Part shown: in pieces, positions 23,301 through 33,900 of the stretch
Position numbering within the stretch: position 1 is the first letter of the stretch
Layout: each line of letters opens with the position of its first letter
Source: Leptodactylus fallax
Lineage: Eukaryota; Chordata; Amphibia; Anura; Leptodactylidae
Length of the DNA stretch: 64,000 bases
Direction of reading: 5' to 3'
NCBI GenBank assembly: GCA_947044405.1
Contig: CAMRHE010000206.1
Location: 2,542,001 to 2,606,000 of the forward strand
The notes under the pieces: model-generated
Databases searched by the model: none
What the model was told of the DNA's origin: nothing
What the model saw: only the letters and a program-made list of their open reading frames with translations
Position numbers and translations under genes: made by a program

Positions 23301-24486
23301 TACACAGCCTCACTCACCAATACAAATGGTCGTGAAAGATATTTCATCACAAGGAGAGAAAATAGTCCTAGCCATGAGTGAACTATAGACACTGCATACC
23401 TTCCCATAATAGAGTGCTAATGTACACATATGTCATTGTATAATGGGACAGATACCACTGGTGTTACCCCTCAGGCCAAGCTGAAAGCTTCCCCCACCCT
23501 GGAGGAATGCTCTTCAGCGCAATGTTAGGGTTGTGGCACCATGACTCCAGCTCATAATGTTAACACTTTTGGGGTAAGCGTACCACCAGAAGGCTGTGAA
23601 GAATCATATGGGAACCCTTAAAAGGAACCCATCACATTGAACATAGTCTTATTTGCAGACAGCATATTATAGAGCAGGAGGAGCAGAGCAGATTGATATT
23701 TAGTTTTATGAGAGACGATTCAGTAAAACTTATATATTACTTATTTATATTCATTCTATTTTAGGTGTCCGGGAGGTGGAGTCACAGGACTCCTAAGCAT
23801 AGAAAGAGCAGGTTTTAAATAAATGAAATACAAGTTATACAGAATCTTTTCCCACAAAGCTATATAACAATGTGCTCATCTCCTCCTGCTCTATAACATA
23901 CTGACCACAGATAGGACTGAATGTACAATGTGATAGATTACCTTTAAGTGTATGCATGTGCAGACTCTTGGTACATCAACTATTGAGGGCCAGTGCATGG
24001 ACCACCTAAATTGTGTGTGTAATGCACCAATATAAACAGGGATCCAAAGACATGGATCCAAAGCTATGTGGGTGGCTGAAGAGTAAAAGTCATCATAACT
24101 GTTCAACAAGTCATCCGCACAAATACATACAACTAGTAACAATATGATTCATTCACAACTCATCATACCACAATACTACATGATACATTTACTATTACAT
24201 GGTTATTAGCCACGACCAATCAATATTTGACGTTGTGTCAGATATTTTCCGAATAATTCAGCAAATTTCTATTACACTTTTTCCAAAGATGTGGCTTTTG
24301 GCTTTTTGACCCTAACAGTATAGATAATATGGATCTTACCTCTGTATGATTTTTCTCTAAACCAGCACTGGACAATTTCCATGGTAATGTGAAATATAAA
24401 ATCCATGGTACAATGAAGTTTTGTATCCCCATTTCAAAGTCAAAGGTCCATAGACGCCTGGTAAAAGGGTTTCCTGTGGCGTAGGG
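11030..24486 (-). CDS. unnamed ZP-like single-pass membrane glycoprotein gene (partial model, three exons)
   Basis: Three - strand exons with good splice signals lie between GATD1 and TALDO1: 24486-24340, 21459-21104 and 11397 to about 11030. The first two join in phase 0. The middle exon ends with a cysteine-containing segment followed by KTYFIQDG, the pattern of the ZP-C subdomain (in uromodulin-type proteins a cysteine, 10-20 residues, then YFIIQD). It has N-glycosylation sites NVS, NRS and NKS, and the preceding exon adds NHT. The last exon encodes a hydrophobic helix (YAAIVIGMVLGVTVIAVVVL) and a 17-residue basic tail. I infer a type I cell-surface protein. The signal-peptide exon and the exon or exons after YFIQDG were not found. 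I do not recognise an orthologue and know of no such gene at this place in mammals. Confidence 0.55.
11051..11056 (-). promoter_or_regulatory. polyadenylation signal AATAAA of the - strand gene
   Basis: The + strand TTTATT is AATAAA on the - strand, about 215 bases beyond the TGA stop. It lies inside the GATD1 3' UTR. Confidence 0.55.
11205..11210 (+). promoter_or_regulatory. GATD1 polyadenylation signal AATAAA
   Basis: An exact AATAAA on the + strand, about 475 bases after the GATD1 stop codon, with a GT-rich stretch before it. Cleavage is expected near 11225-11230. Confidence 0.7.
11890..12725. mobile_element. palindromic MITE split by a second MITE
   Basis: The left half (11890-12036) ends with GATTTTGCTGCG and TTTGAGCCAAAGTC, and the right half (12638-12725) carries the complementary TTTGATTCAAAAAACTGC and CAACATGGGACC. 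The halves belong to the family seen intact at 838-1058. Between them sits the TTAA element 12041-12633. Confidence 0.7.
12041..12633. mobile_element. TTAA-flanked palindromic MITE, family A copy 1
   Basis: The inverted ends AGAGGACCTTTCATGTAC and GTGAAAGGTCCTCT are bounded by TTAA at 12037-12040 and 12634-12637, as piggyBac-type insertion leaves. The interior is strongly palindromic and GC-rich, with repeated GAGGAACGCCC and CTGACAG blocks. It has no coding capacity. Confidence 0.75.
13088..13525. mobile_element. TTAA-flanked MITE, family B
   Basis: Inverted ends AGGGGTTGTCTGTGAATTAC and TAATTCATGGACAGCCCCT, flanked by TTAA at 13084-13087 and 13526-13529. Each arm also contains an A-rich or T-rich AGAAAACTCA / TGAGTTTTTCT block. 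Confidence 0.75.
13690..14135. repeat. cluster of related hairpin repeats with GTTGCCCATAGCAACC
   Basis: Three adjoining copies contain TGTTGCC(A/C)(A/G)TAGCAACCAATCA or its complement, at about 13700-13800, 13850-13970 and 13988-14130. Each is a small inverted repeat with A/T-rich ends such as GATTTATGAAAACTG and CAGTTTTATAAATC. Confidence 0.65.
14310..14515. repeat. degenerate TTCACAC-end type MITE
   Basis: The left end GGCTAGATTCATATCTG and right end AGATGAGAACTTATCC are inverted, and the middle contains GACTATAATAGAGTCC, as in the copy at 62432-62630. Confidence 0.4.
14690..14830. repeat. MITE end with GGGAGTCTGTCACCAGAA
   Basis: The block TTAAAGGGAGTCTGTCACC followed by AGAACCCAGCATATC recurs in diverged form at 34630-34950 and 57297-57460, so it is one interspersed family. 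The opposite end of this copy is not clear. Confidence 0.5.
16296..16590 (-). mobile_element. probable retroposed LINE-like 3' end, reverse orientation
   Basis: Read on the - strand it ends in a long A tract, preceded by TTTAATAAAGACAAGTTG, and has a CCCCTCCATTTTCCCCCC stretch, similar in style to 6301-6598. I did not find a clear target-site duplication. Confidence 0.4.
17610..17770 (+). mobile_element. 3' part of a tRNA-derived SINE
   Basis: It contains ATTGTAAGCTCTTGCGAG, CAGTGCTGCGGAATATG and TTGGCGCTATATAAATAAA, followed by a (TTA)n tail. This is the forward-oriented tail of the SINE type seen reversed at 9100-9335. The tRNA head is missing. Confidence 0.75.
18979..19359. mobile_element. 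TTAA-flanked MITE, family A copy 2
   Basis: The same ends as 12041-12633 (AGAGGACCTTTCACGC and GAGAAAGGTTCTCT), bounded by TTAA at 18975-18978 and 19360-19363. The interior repeats GAGGAACGCCCTCCCTGACAG in both orientations and looks rearranged compared with copy 1. Confidence 0.7.
19529..19907. mobile_element. degenerate MITE, family C copy 1
   Basis: The inverted ends GGGAACCTGCGATGC and AATGTGATAAGTTGCC match those of 23622-23943. The right TTAA is at 19908-19911 and the left one has mutated to TTGA. The interior is palindromic, with AGCATGTTATAGAGC mirrored by GCTCTGTAACATGC in diverged form. Confidence 0.55.
21104..21459 (-). CDS. ZP-like gene, ZP-C-like extracellular exon
   Basis: On the - strand, acceptor TTTTTCTTTATTGAAG and donor GATGG|GTAAGAG enclose a 356-base exon open for 118 codons. 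It begins ENDLEFTMSTTVKNVSDH and ends ITSCKLVSKKNKSKTYFIQDG. The ending and the alternating beta-strand pattern with GQFRFGIGL fit a ZP module. Three N-glycosylation sequons are visible. The next residue in this family is normally cysteine and would come from the following exon, which I could not place between 11.4 and 21.1 kb. Confidence 0.65.
21460..24339 (-). other. intron of the ZP-like gene, repeat-rich
   Basis: Between the two extracellular exons. Contents are a palindromic repeat around 21920-22080, a TTAA-type repeat end at 22279-22300, another AGGTCCTCT end near 23067-23086 and a family C MITE (23622-23943). I see no coding exon. Confidence 0.5.
23622..23943. mobile_element. TTAA-flanked palindromic MITE, family C copy 2
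   Basis: Inverted ends AAGGAACCCATCACATTG and CAATGTGATAGATTACCT, bounded by TTAA at 23618-23621 and 23944-23947. Internal blocks CATATTATAGAGCAGGAGGAG and CTCCTGCTCTATAACATA are complementary. Confidence 0.75.
24340..24486 (-). CDS. ZP-like gene, upstream exon
   Basis: On the - strand the donor is excellent (CAGAG|GTAAGAT). With the acceptor GAAGCTTCAG the exon is 147 bases in phase 0, encoding 49 residues with WTFDFEMGIQNFIVPW near the middle and KNHTE at the end. The pyrimidine tract before that acceptor is weak, and an alternative acceptor TTTTACCAG lies about 30 bases further in. The donor joins the exon at 21459 without a frame break. Confidence 0.5.
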
Positions 24487-26345
24487 CTGAAGCTTCTAAT
24501 GCTTTTCCAAGCTCTTTATGAAGGTTATGGCTATACCTTTAGTACTACTTAGGATGAAACGTGTCTAGTAATGGACTGTCTGCGAAACAGAGGGTGGAGA
24601 CTCTTAACCTTTTAGCTGCCAAGTTTGGAATCTGATGTTTACTCATTACATGTAGATACATCTATATATCACATCTCCTCCAGGTAAGGTCAGGACATCT
24701 ACACATGATGGAAAGCGCTTCACAACCACAAACAAGTGTTGTTTTCTTGTCTTCAGCATGGAGTTAGTGGTTTGGGAGGAATAAGAGCAGGACAATGTGT
24801 AAGCAGATGTCAGATAATTATAACAGAAGATATCTTCCAGGCTTCCGGCTCATCCTGTGCAGCCAGGAGAATTTTTTTTCTTTTGCGTGTGGTGGGATAT
24901 ACAGGATCAGGGAACGGCTTGTTCGAAATGCATTAGTGAAAGATGATACTTAAGGGCTGTAAAAATTTGTATGTTTTCCCCATTTTTTTTTTTTTATCCA
25001 AAAATTGGTCCCAGTTTTTTTATTTTTGCATATTTTTATCATTATGGCTTGGCTGCTTGTACTAGAACACATTGGCCATAGCTGCACAGAATTGGCAGAT
25101 GAACCAATGACTGTTCATGCCAATAATAATATTCTGTATATGGAAGTGGAATCCAAATGGAAAATCTTTCTGTTATCTGGGTCTATCGACAACTTTATGG
25201 GTGCATAGATGCCTTAGTAACAATTTGCCAGTCACAGATGGTCAACCACAGTTCAGTCTAGTAGGTGCAGAAGACATTATGACTTACTGATGCTCCCTGA
25301 AGGCCATCTAATGATTGTTAACGAAATCCTATAATTAAAGGTTATGATCACATGAATGGCATGTGTTATGAGCTAAAAAGCATTTTTGTGTATGGTTTGT
25401 ATTAAAAAAAAATTGTACCGTTTGTCTTCTACATCTTGCAGAAAGCTCATCTGATGTTTTTAGCACAGAATGCCATTCTGCAGCTTACTATGTATTGTAA
25501 TACTTGCAAGCTGTGGAAGACAAATGGTCCAAAACATTTAATAAAAGCCAATGGCAATACTGCATTTTAGCCCGTAATGCATGCAACTTATTAAAAATTG
25601 ATCCAAATGTATCAGTAGCCTTTAATGGGCTGGCAATGTGATTTACTAGTTGACCTGTAGCTCACAATTGGGTATCTGCTCAACAGAACACTCTTGTGTA
25701 TGGGGGTAATCCCAATTAGGAGAAAAAAAGAATTAGGCATGATGGATATAACATGGCTGATCCTTTGTTCTAGTAGAACATACACAGCTGTTAGCTGTGC
25801 TTATGTATGGGTGAGAGTGAGACACTGAGGTCTTCAAGCACTTGCATTCAGTCCCTCCCTCTTCTCATTGAAGCAGATAAGATAGATACTACACATGAGA
25901 TCTTGCTATGAAACCCTGATAGTTTGGAGGATGAGTAGATACTGTACTTGACAACAGGAAGTTGCCAATAAAGCATTGTCTGATTGTAGGCAACGTTCAC
26001 ATCTGCAGCCTTCATTCCATTTTTTTGTTCTCCCATAGAAACATTAGAACAAAATGAATGCTAAAAACTGATCTATTACATGACAGAAACAATGGAGCCT
26101 GACAGATCCTATGAACTATAATGGGGTTTGTTGGATTTCTATTGTTCCAAAGAAAAAGTGGAGCAGGGCTATGTCTTCTGGGATCCTTGACTGAATTTAT
26201 GTTGGAGGGTCCTATAGCCTTAAAAGGATTATCCAGCAATAAATCATATCATCTAATGTCCTTAATTTTGAGGTTGAAATAGGTACGTTTATAGCGTTCT
26301 ACTGATTGAAAAGTCGTAATTTTTATGGAAATCTGCTATTTTTAA

Positions 26346-26451
26346 TGGGGTTGTCCAGGCAAAAATGTTATATATTTTAAATAGGCCAGGGGAGGTGGAA
26401 AAAAAAAAAAAATCATACTTACCATAAAAAAAATTATGCTGGACAACCTCT
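26346..26451. mobile_element. small TTAA-flanked MITE
   Basis: Inverted ends TGGGGTTGTCCAGGC and ATGCTGGACAACCTCT between TTAA sites at 26342-26345 and 26452-26455, with an A-rich centre. Confidence 0.6.
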
Positions 26452-26747
26452 TTAATGTGGCACATGACTCTTTCTTGTGCTAGATGCACTGCATACCTTG
26501 CTTACCTCTTCTTGCTGACCTCAGACTGACAAATTATGTTCCAGACCAGGAAACTGGCCTGATTTACATTCTGGCTCACAGGAGCATGCATAATTTATTT
26601 ATTTATTTAGGCGCACCTCATGCCACTCAGGAACATTAGTAAGACTGGCGTAGCCAACACCAGTCTTAATGAATTCCCCCAATTTCCCTTTTTCAGTCTT
26701 AAATCATACTCTGGTGCTACTATATAAATACAGTATATATAAATACA

Positions 26748-26748
<1 letters not shown>

Positions 26749-26790
<42 letters not shown>
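26749..26790. repeat. (GT)n(AT)n microsatellite
   Basis: An uninterrupted GT run passes into an AT run, like the one at 2049-2119. Confidence 0.95.
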
Positions 26791-26868
26791 GTGGAAGCAG
26801 GAGACAAATCCTGATTTTCTGGATATCATTTCCAAGATGTCTGAACTTTCTAATTTTCTGTACAACAG

Positions 26869-26969
26869 GTTAATCCTGGAGATGAGAAGCTTCATTAGGA
26901 GAAAGGAGACGTTAACCAGACTCATAGCCAGCATCATAAACAAGTTCTCATCCTTAAGACAAAACGCAG
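26869..26969 (+). CDS. exon-like segment of unknown gene
   Basis: A pyrimidine-rich acceptor (ATTTTCTGTACAACAG) and a consensus donor (CGCAG|GTGTGT) enclose 101 bases with one open frame of 33 codons. It encodes a basic helix-forming peptide starting LILEMRSFIRRKETLTR and ending KFSSLRQNA. The antisense frame is also open and hydrophobic, so the strand is uncertain. I recognise no family, and no partner exon was found. It may be chance. Confidence 0.22.
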
Positions 26970-29814
26970 GTGTGTTAATATATAAAGACTTCATATGGCA
27001 TCGAATCAAAGTGGGCGCCACATCACGTAATTCATTCTACAGCACACTTTAAACAACAGCCTGGTAGAATATATAGAAATGTGTATGATGAGTAATTGGG
27101 CTGGAGAGTAAAATACATCTAATATGCTAAATCTAAATGCGGTGGTTGCATCTCTCTTCTGATGATGCGATATACTGAAGGAGAAGATGCCATTCTATTG
27201 TCATTTTATACATTCTGCAATATTACTTTGCCTTATCGAACTCAGTTTTGGCGGCACAAGTATTGTATGGACAGAAATGGGTTAAGACACAGGGCTATTT
27301 TAGGAGCAGGCCTTTATCCACGTGAGTTTCGATCACCTTTTATGACTCTGTCTGGGGTTCTGTTTATAAATCTGCCATGTTCCCATTACTTGTTATTGTA
27401 TCTGTGCATTTCACTATATAATACCTGGGAGAAGGACTGAACGCAATATTCAGTGCACTATTCCTCTGGGAGTTCAAAATATATATATATATTTTTCTTT
27501 TTTTATATGTGGGTATCTGACACCAGTGGCACCCTATAGTCACACGGCAGTGAAACCAGCTTCTTTACGTGCCGTCATTTGGCCACATTAATGGGGCTAT
27601 TCACATGACCGATATTTTGACAAACCGTCATAATATAGGCCATGTTCTATTTTTGTCCGTTTTCACAGATACCTCCCTATACAGCAATGTATGAGGAATC
27701 TGTGAAAAGGGGCACCCGTCGGGTCCTTAGAATGTAGGCTAAGCAAGGTGGTGTATCTGCACATAACACAGCCAGCCTTAGGCTACAGTGTGCCATGTGT
27801 GAATTGACTTTTGGTGCCACCACTCTTTACAATCATTACATATTGTGGGCATTTGGTGCTTTTATTCACATTGTTTTTTTAAGGCTCCTTTTGCAAAACA
27901 GCCTTCCTGTTTAAAGTATGCGCCACAATAGCTCCTGGTGCACACATTAAATGGATTTTTTTTTTTTTTAACTGGATGCCACTGCTGTGGGTTTTTTTTT
28001 TTCTACTCTCCATCAGATGAACAGGGGTGTATGAGTCTCTCTACTGTATGTGCTGAGAGATTTGCTTGGTGAGCAGTGAAGGGGCCACAGCATTCAAAGG
28101 TCTTTTCAAATAGCTGATCTTTGGGGGTCATGGGTGTTGAACCCCCCAATCTTATGCTGATGACAACACATTGCATTTGAATGCTGCTTTCTGCAGCTTG
28201 AATAATGATGTAGACATCATTAGATCTGTAGTCATTTGATACACAAGACAGGAGCAGCTGTACCGATTCTGTAGGTACTTGGCTAAGGGCAAAATGGTAG
28301 TCACATCACCCAACCATACCTGAAACATTGAGGGACAGCTAGTCACAGTGCAGATAGTGAGCAACTCCCAAATTGCATATGCTCCCCCTTATAGTGGGTT
28401 GCACATAGCTAAGGCTTGCTATGTCACCCCCTGAAATCATATTCCACAACTGGCAAGTTAGTGCACGCTGTATGTAGATATGTAAATATGCATGCGCCTT
28501 GTCTGAAAGGTCAAAATGGACCATGACAAGTGTCATAGCATTGGTGAATGTTAGTCAAACCCTCAGTATCAGAGAAGTTATAAAAAAAAACACCTTATGA
28601 AAACTATGGCGCTGTTTTATCAGGCCTTGTAACCCCAAGTTCTCAGGTACAATACAGGTCTAGAGAATTTTGCAGCTTTTAGGCAGAGATCAAGGTAAGC
28701 TAGGGATGCCTTGGCCTAATATTTTCTATACCTTGCACAAGTTAATGCCAACATTGACACTAGCCCCTGGATTGCATAGATTTCAATTCTGAAACATAGT
28801 AGCTCCTGAGATGAGCCAGAATTATTTAGGGAATGGAAAATCCTGGAGTAGTACAAGTCAGTCTTAATAAATAGGTCCCATAGTTCTGAAGTGCCATATG
28901 TAGTCCAATGACCCTCCTGGAATGGCAGCTAAAATAGAAGTCTCACTACAAGGTGGTCAAATGCAAGAACAGTCATGTAGTATGTGGTCAGGCTCGATCA
29001 TTCAGAGCAAGGCCCATCCTGGCTAAAGAGGTATTTTCTAGTTGGTGACCTTCCATGATGACCATATATGACTGTCATATTGACAGTTGTCATCCTTAAT
29101 TGAATAACCCATTAGAATTTCTCTGGTTAATAAGCAAGAACGAACTCTTTAGAGTAAAATAGGACCTTGCTTCACACCCCCTTTTTGGAAGGTAGCACCC
29201 TATAGATTAAAGCATGGTTCGTCATAAAACCTAGATGCAGAGACCGTACCCCTTCAGACCCCTAGTCTACACCTCTCAGCCAGAATACAGCACTTCACTG
29301 ATGAGACTAACCACAAGATAACTGGCTGGGCTGCTCTTCCTTTTAGAGGAGTTATCTTGGCTTTACTATTACTGCCAGATTACACTTTTCAAAAGACACT
29401 TTTACATTTCACTGACTAACTGCCCATAAGATGGCACACTCCCCCTTGCTTCTCTACTAAGTCCTGTACCGTGCTTCAACCCTTTTCTGACATTATGGGA
29501 GATAATGGATATTTAAATATGGCAGCCAAAGAATATCACTGACAGGCAACAATAGTCACCTTATATTCCAAGCCAGTTAGATTTTGGTCACAAGTGATTT
29601 ACCATAGCTTTCAATGGGAGTCATAAGTAGCACATCTGAGTGTTTTTTACTGCTAGATCAGTTCTAAAAACGTCTGTGCACCGCATGTCACTATCCTTAT
29701 CTTTAAAGGGTATTTTGTTTTCATTTAGCTAAGCAAAGTGCCAAATCTTGCACCGCTCCAGTGAACATTTCACACTGGCACCAGATTAACTCATGTGGTT
29801 GATCACTACATTCC

Positions 29815-30010
29815 AGTGTTTATTCAGCTTTACAGATCTTGTCACTGTCCCATATAGGGATCAATCTAAATTCCCCATCAGGATGTCTGGAGTATGGGAA
29901 GAAACCCCCCAAACACCAGGAGAGCATACAGACTCCTTGCAGATGTTGGATTAAACCTAGGACTCCAGAGCTACAAGATATCAGTGCTAACCACTGTGCT
30001 GCCCAATAGA
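29815..30010 (-). mobile_element. tRNA-derived SINE, reverse orientation, truncated tail
   Basis: On the - strand it starts with GGGCAGCACAGTGGTTAGCAC (the tRNA-like head), continues with AGTCCTAGGTTTAATCC, GTATGCTCTCCTGGTGTTTG and TTTCTTCCCATACTCCAGAC, and ends with GGGACAGTGACAAGATCTG. It is the same SINE type as 9100-9335, older and shortened at its 3' end. Confidence 0.75.
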
Positions 30011-30949
30011 CAGGGGCATTATTGAGGTTGTAGACTTCAGATCCCCTTTCATTTTCCAACGGCCATTAAAAAATTGGTGAAGAGAGAAACCAGACAGCTA
30101 TGGAAGACTCTGGTCTCTTCTCAAACTGGTAACTGCTTTATAAGGCAGTATAAACCTAGCCTTATGGGTCATGCCCCATTTTGGCTCTGTTGAACCCTTC
30201 AAGATCCCAGTATGATGATATCTTATATCAAGGCAAGTTTTTCCTTATACTTTGTTTTCTGCATGACAGTTAAGCTAGCACTACAAGTACTATTGAGCTG
30301 TCAATTCCCTATCGGGATGCAAATGACACTCTACAGTCTAAACTTTTGCAGAGATCTAGGGTTGTGTCAGATGTCACTGGATATTACCCTTAACTAGGAT
30401 GCATTTTTATCCACTAGACAAATGTGTTGTAACTTATCATATTGTGTAAACTGAATAGATATAAAGATTCTTAATCTATTTATCCCTTTAATAGAAACTG
30501 CTCATTAAAGAGGTTATCCAGTTTAATATTGACAGCCCATCCTTAGTATAGGCTATCAATATTAGATTGCAAGTGTCTGACAGCTGTGATCCCTGAAGAT
30601 CTGTTGCCCTGACAGCATGGCTCCCTATGATTACATGCCAGGAGCCATGCCCCTCACTCCACACAATTTTAGCAGTGCGATTTGGTAATGCAGCAGTGTG
30701 CCATAGGCTTCAATGGGGCAGTGCTGCAGAACCAAGAACCTGCCACTACAGTCATGAGTGGCGCAGCTCCTAGCATGTAAATACCAGGAGCTTCCCCGTC
30801 CTGAGAGCTGATCTGTGGGGTGCTGGGTGTAAGGCCCTTGCAAAACTAAAATTGGATAGGCCATTAATATTAGAAACTGGTAACTCATTAAACCAAGGGC
30901 AGCGTTTGGTTCATTTGGTACAACGAACTCCATTACACAAGTGATAAGA

Positions 30950-33900
30950 CTGAGACAAGTGCTGGGTTTAATCAGTGCATTAGAAGAATCTTGTACAAAA
31001 CAGTAAATGGTACAATGCGGATAAAAACAGGAGATGGAGGACACGGATTGCAGGGGGCGATTACAGGCGAGGAATGATCTTGACATCACGGCTGATATAT
31101 AAAAGGAACCATTAAAGTTACTTCTTGAGGCGCGCCTGTGGACAGAAGAACACATGAGTCATGCAGAAATATACAGAGTGACTTTACACTGATCATCAAG
31201 TGCTTGAGTATGTAAAAGGTCACAGCAAAGTCCAGCGTCCTCCATGATACTGTAAGCCTGACTTCAGACTATTAAGACCAGCATCCTTCTGTTCCCATTC
31301 ACAAGGAAAAGTCTAGATCCATAAGCAACAGGGTTTATTCACATTAGACAACTTCTGCTACTTAGATGAATGGACACTACTGTCACAGAAGAAAACCTGC
31401 TTGTTGACAGTTTCCCTGTACAGAATATTTCATACACAGCCAGACAGGCTGAACCAAAATTATAATCTGTTGGAAGTTTTCACCTGAGATGGTAGCCAAA
31501 GCTATATATTTAAAAAAAAAAAACGAATAACCAAAGCTTGAAGTGGGCAAAATTATTCATGGCCATGCACTTAAAATTTGGCAAACGTAAAGGGGTGTTG
31601 TCTGAATTGCTATTAATTGCAAAGTAGATGAGATTTCAACAAATCCATCAGCATACTACAGAAAAACCCTAGGGCAGCTGGCCTGTATGCCCGTTTATGC
31701 TGCAGATTCACAGGGAATTTCACTCTTTACCATGCATATGGTGAATTCTGCAGACATTGCAAAATATGCATATTTTGCAGTAGATCTACTTCAGGTTGAT
31801 GGCCTGCTGTGGAAAATAGTCACATGGGGATTTACAACAGTCTGCTGCACTGGGAAGGTACGCCACAATGCCTGCAGATTAGTGCTACTTTAGCCATATA
31901 TCAGGACAGCCACCGTGTATCTTGTGTGGTCTCATCTCAAACATCTGAGAAAAGAAAGGAGCTTGTGGCCAGGGTTTTACAGTGAAGTCTGCTACCACTG
32001 ATCCATCAATGGATCACACTGTACAGCACTCCAACCAACCCCATGAATTAAAAGAAACCTGTCAGGCCCATATGGGACACTAAAGCACCTTAAAGGTCCT
32101 TGTGGACCAGTAGCAATGAAAACCTTACCTAGTGACCATACACAAACTGGAGTAGTGCACTTGCTTTAGTGCACCTGCAGAGGATAAGATTCATTGGGGC
32201 AAATTATGCATAAAAAGTCACCAATTTTTGCAGCTTATTTTGTGCTGCCATCACCACTTTCTGAAAAAGGGTGTACAGGGGTGGGACCATCAACCTACCA
32301 GATTTATCATTTACATCAGAAACTGAAGTTATGCAGGAAATCTACACCAGCATCAGCTGTCAAAGGCTTTCAGTTGATGGCCAATGGAAGGTGCACCCCT
32401 CCACAAGTGATAGGGTGTTTAATACCAGTCTTAATCTCCCCATCTAGTCCTATACAACTGTTTTAAAAACACAAATTTACCTTTAACATCTTTTCTAGCT
32501 TGATGGCATCAGCAGCAAACTTCCTGATCCCGTCAGATAGTTTTTCCACTGCCATCTGGTCTTCATTGTGTTCCCAACGGAAAGTTCTCTCATCCATGTG
32601 AACCTTCTCCAGTTTGCTGGCCTGGGCTGTGTGATAAAGGGAATTTGCATTAGCTATAGTACAAGCTGCTCTTCACTGCAAGGAATTCCCTTGTACCATG
32701 TGCTATAAGGAAGGACTGGAGACATCACATCTAAGTTACCATAAATGGGAGCATCATTTGCTTACCATAGATACATCTTTATGCTATAGAACATTACAAC
32801 ATCAAGTGCACAAATTTTACAACTAGTAACTTGAAAAGCTCCATAGACTTCAGCTTAAGAAGCATCCACAAGATGGCACTGCTGCAACACCAAACCATCT
32901 TCTAGCTACACTGCTGGTTCTGAACTACTGCATCATATCCTGTACCATAGCAAACAGATTCTAGACAAATCACTTCAAGCAAAGGCCCTTGTGCAAATCT
33001 AAGACTAGGCAGCTGTGCTCACTGTCAATCTGCAATGCCTTCAGCAAGCTTCCTAGTTTAGTTTTAGTATGTGTCGACAAAGGAATATGTCTTCTTTTTA
33101 TAGTAAATAGCATTAGTGTAAAGTTCATTATTCTGCACCATTTTCACCCCAATACACTTTGTGCATCCCATTGCATGTCTGCAGTTGACAGGCTACGAGT
33201 CAGTCTCATGACTGATTTTTTGGTTCTCTCCTCTGCCTGTAAATATAGTACTGAGCAATACCCCTGCAGATGTTACCATGCAGCCTAAAGCATTGGAGAC
33301 AGGTAGTACTTGCTCACGCGTGTCTTCTCAGCTTTGCTGTATATTGCTACTGCCACTTCCCTGACAAGCAGCATAGAAGCAGTTTGTGTATTCTGCCATT
33401 TAGTGAACAGAGAATCACTATGCCAAGACAGGACTGAAGGAGAGTGACTGAACGTGTGTCCACCAACACTCAGCTCAGTAAGTGGACAGGCAAGTTGCTT
33501 TACACTTTAACCACCAGGTGGTGCAATACTAGGTACATTTAATAAACTCCAATGGATGCATTTTTAATGTATGGGAAAATGCTTTAAAATCTCTACAGCA
33601 AGTATATTTACTAGTGGGAAGCCACCTTTAAGTCCACAACCAAATTGTTTTTAAACCACATATACTGCTGAAGGTGAGGTTAGTGACAATGAACATATCT
33701 TTTGGCATCAAAGTGCAATTTTACTGCCAAGAAAAACAACTTATTCCATATACAAGTGAGTTCAGTGCACCTTGGGCATGTTAACCTGTTGCAGAACCAT
33801 TTTCTTTTGAGGTTGCTGCAAGATTGTACATGGGACAAGTTTGTTTTGAGGTGGAACTGGTGGTGACCATAAGTGTGCCAGACAGCTAAATTGTATACAG

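Larger units (their letters stand above)
24487..30949. other. region between the ZP-like exons and the 3' end of TALDO1
   Basis: It should contain the 5' exons of the - strand glycoprotein gene, but none could be supported. Seen here are a small TTAA MITE (26346-26451), a (TG)n(TA)n tract (26749-26790), one exon-like segment (26869-26969) and a reversed SINE (29815-30010). The rest is AT-rich sequence with no recognisable content. Confidence 0.5.

Noticed and set aside
30631..31155. - strand frame of 174 codons
   Set aside because: It runs through the last TALDO1 exon and 3' UTR in a different frame. No splice or family support.
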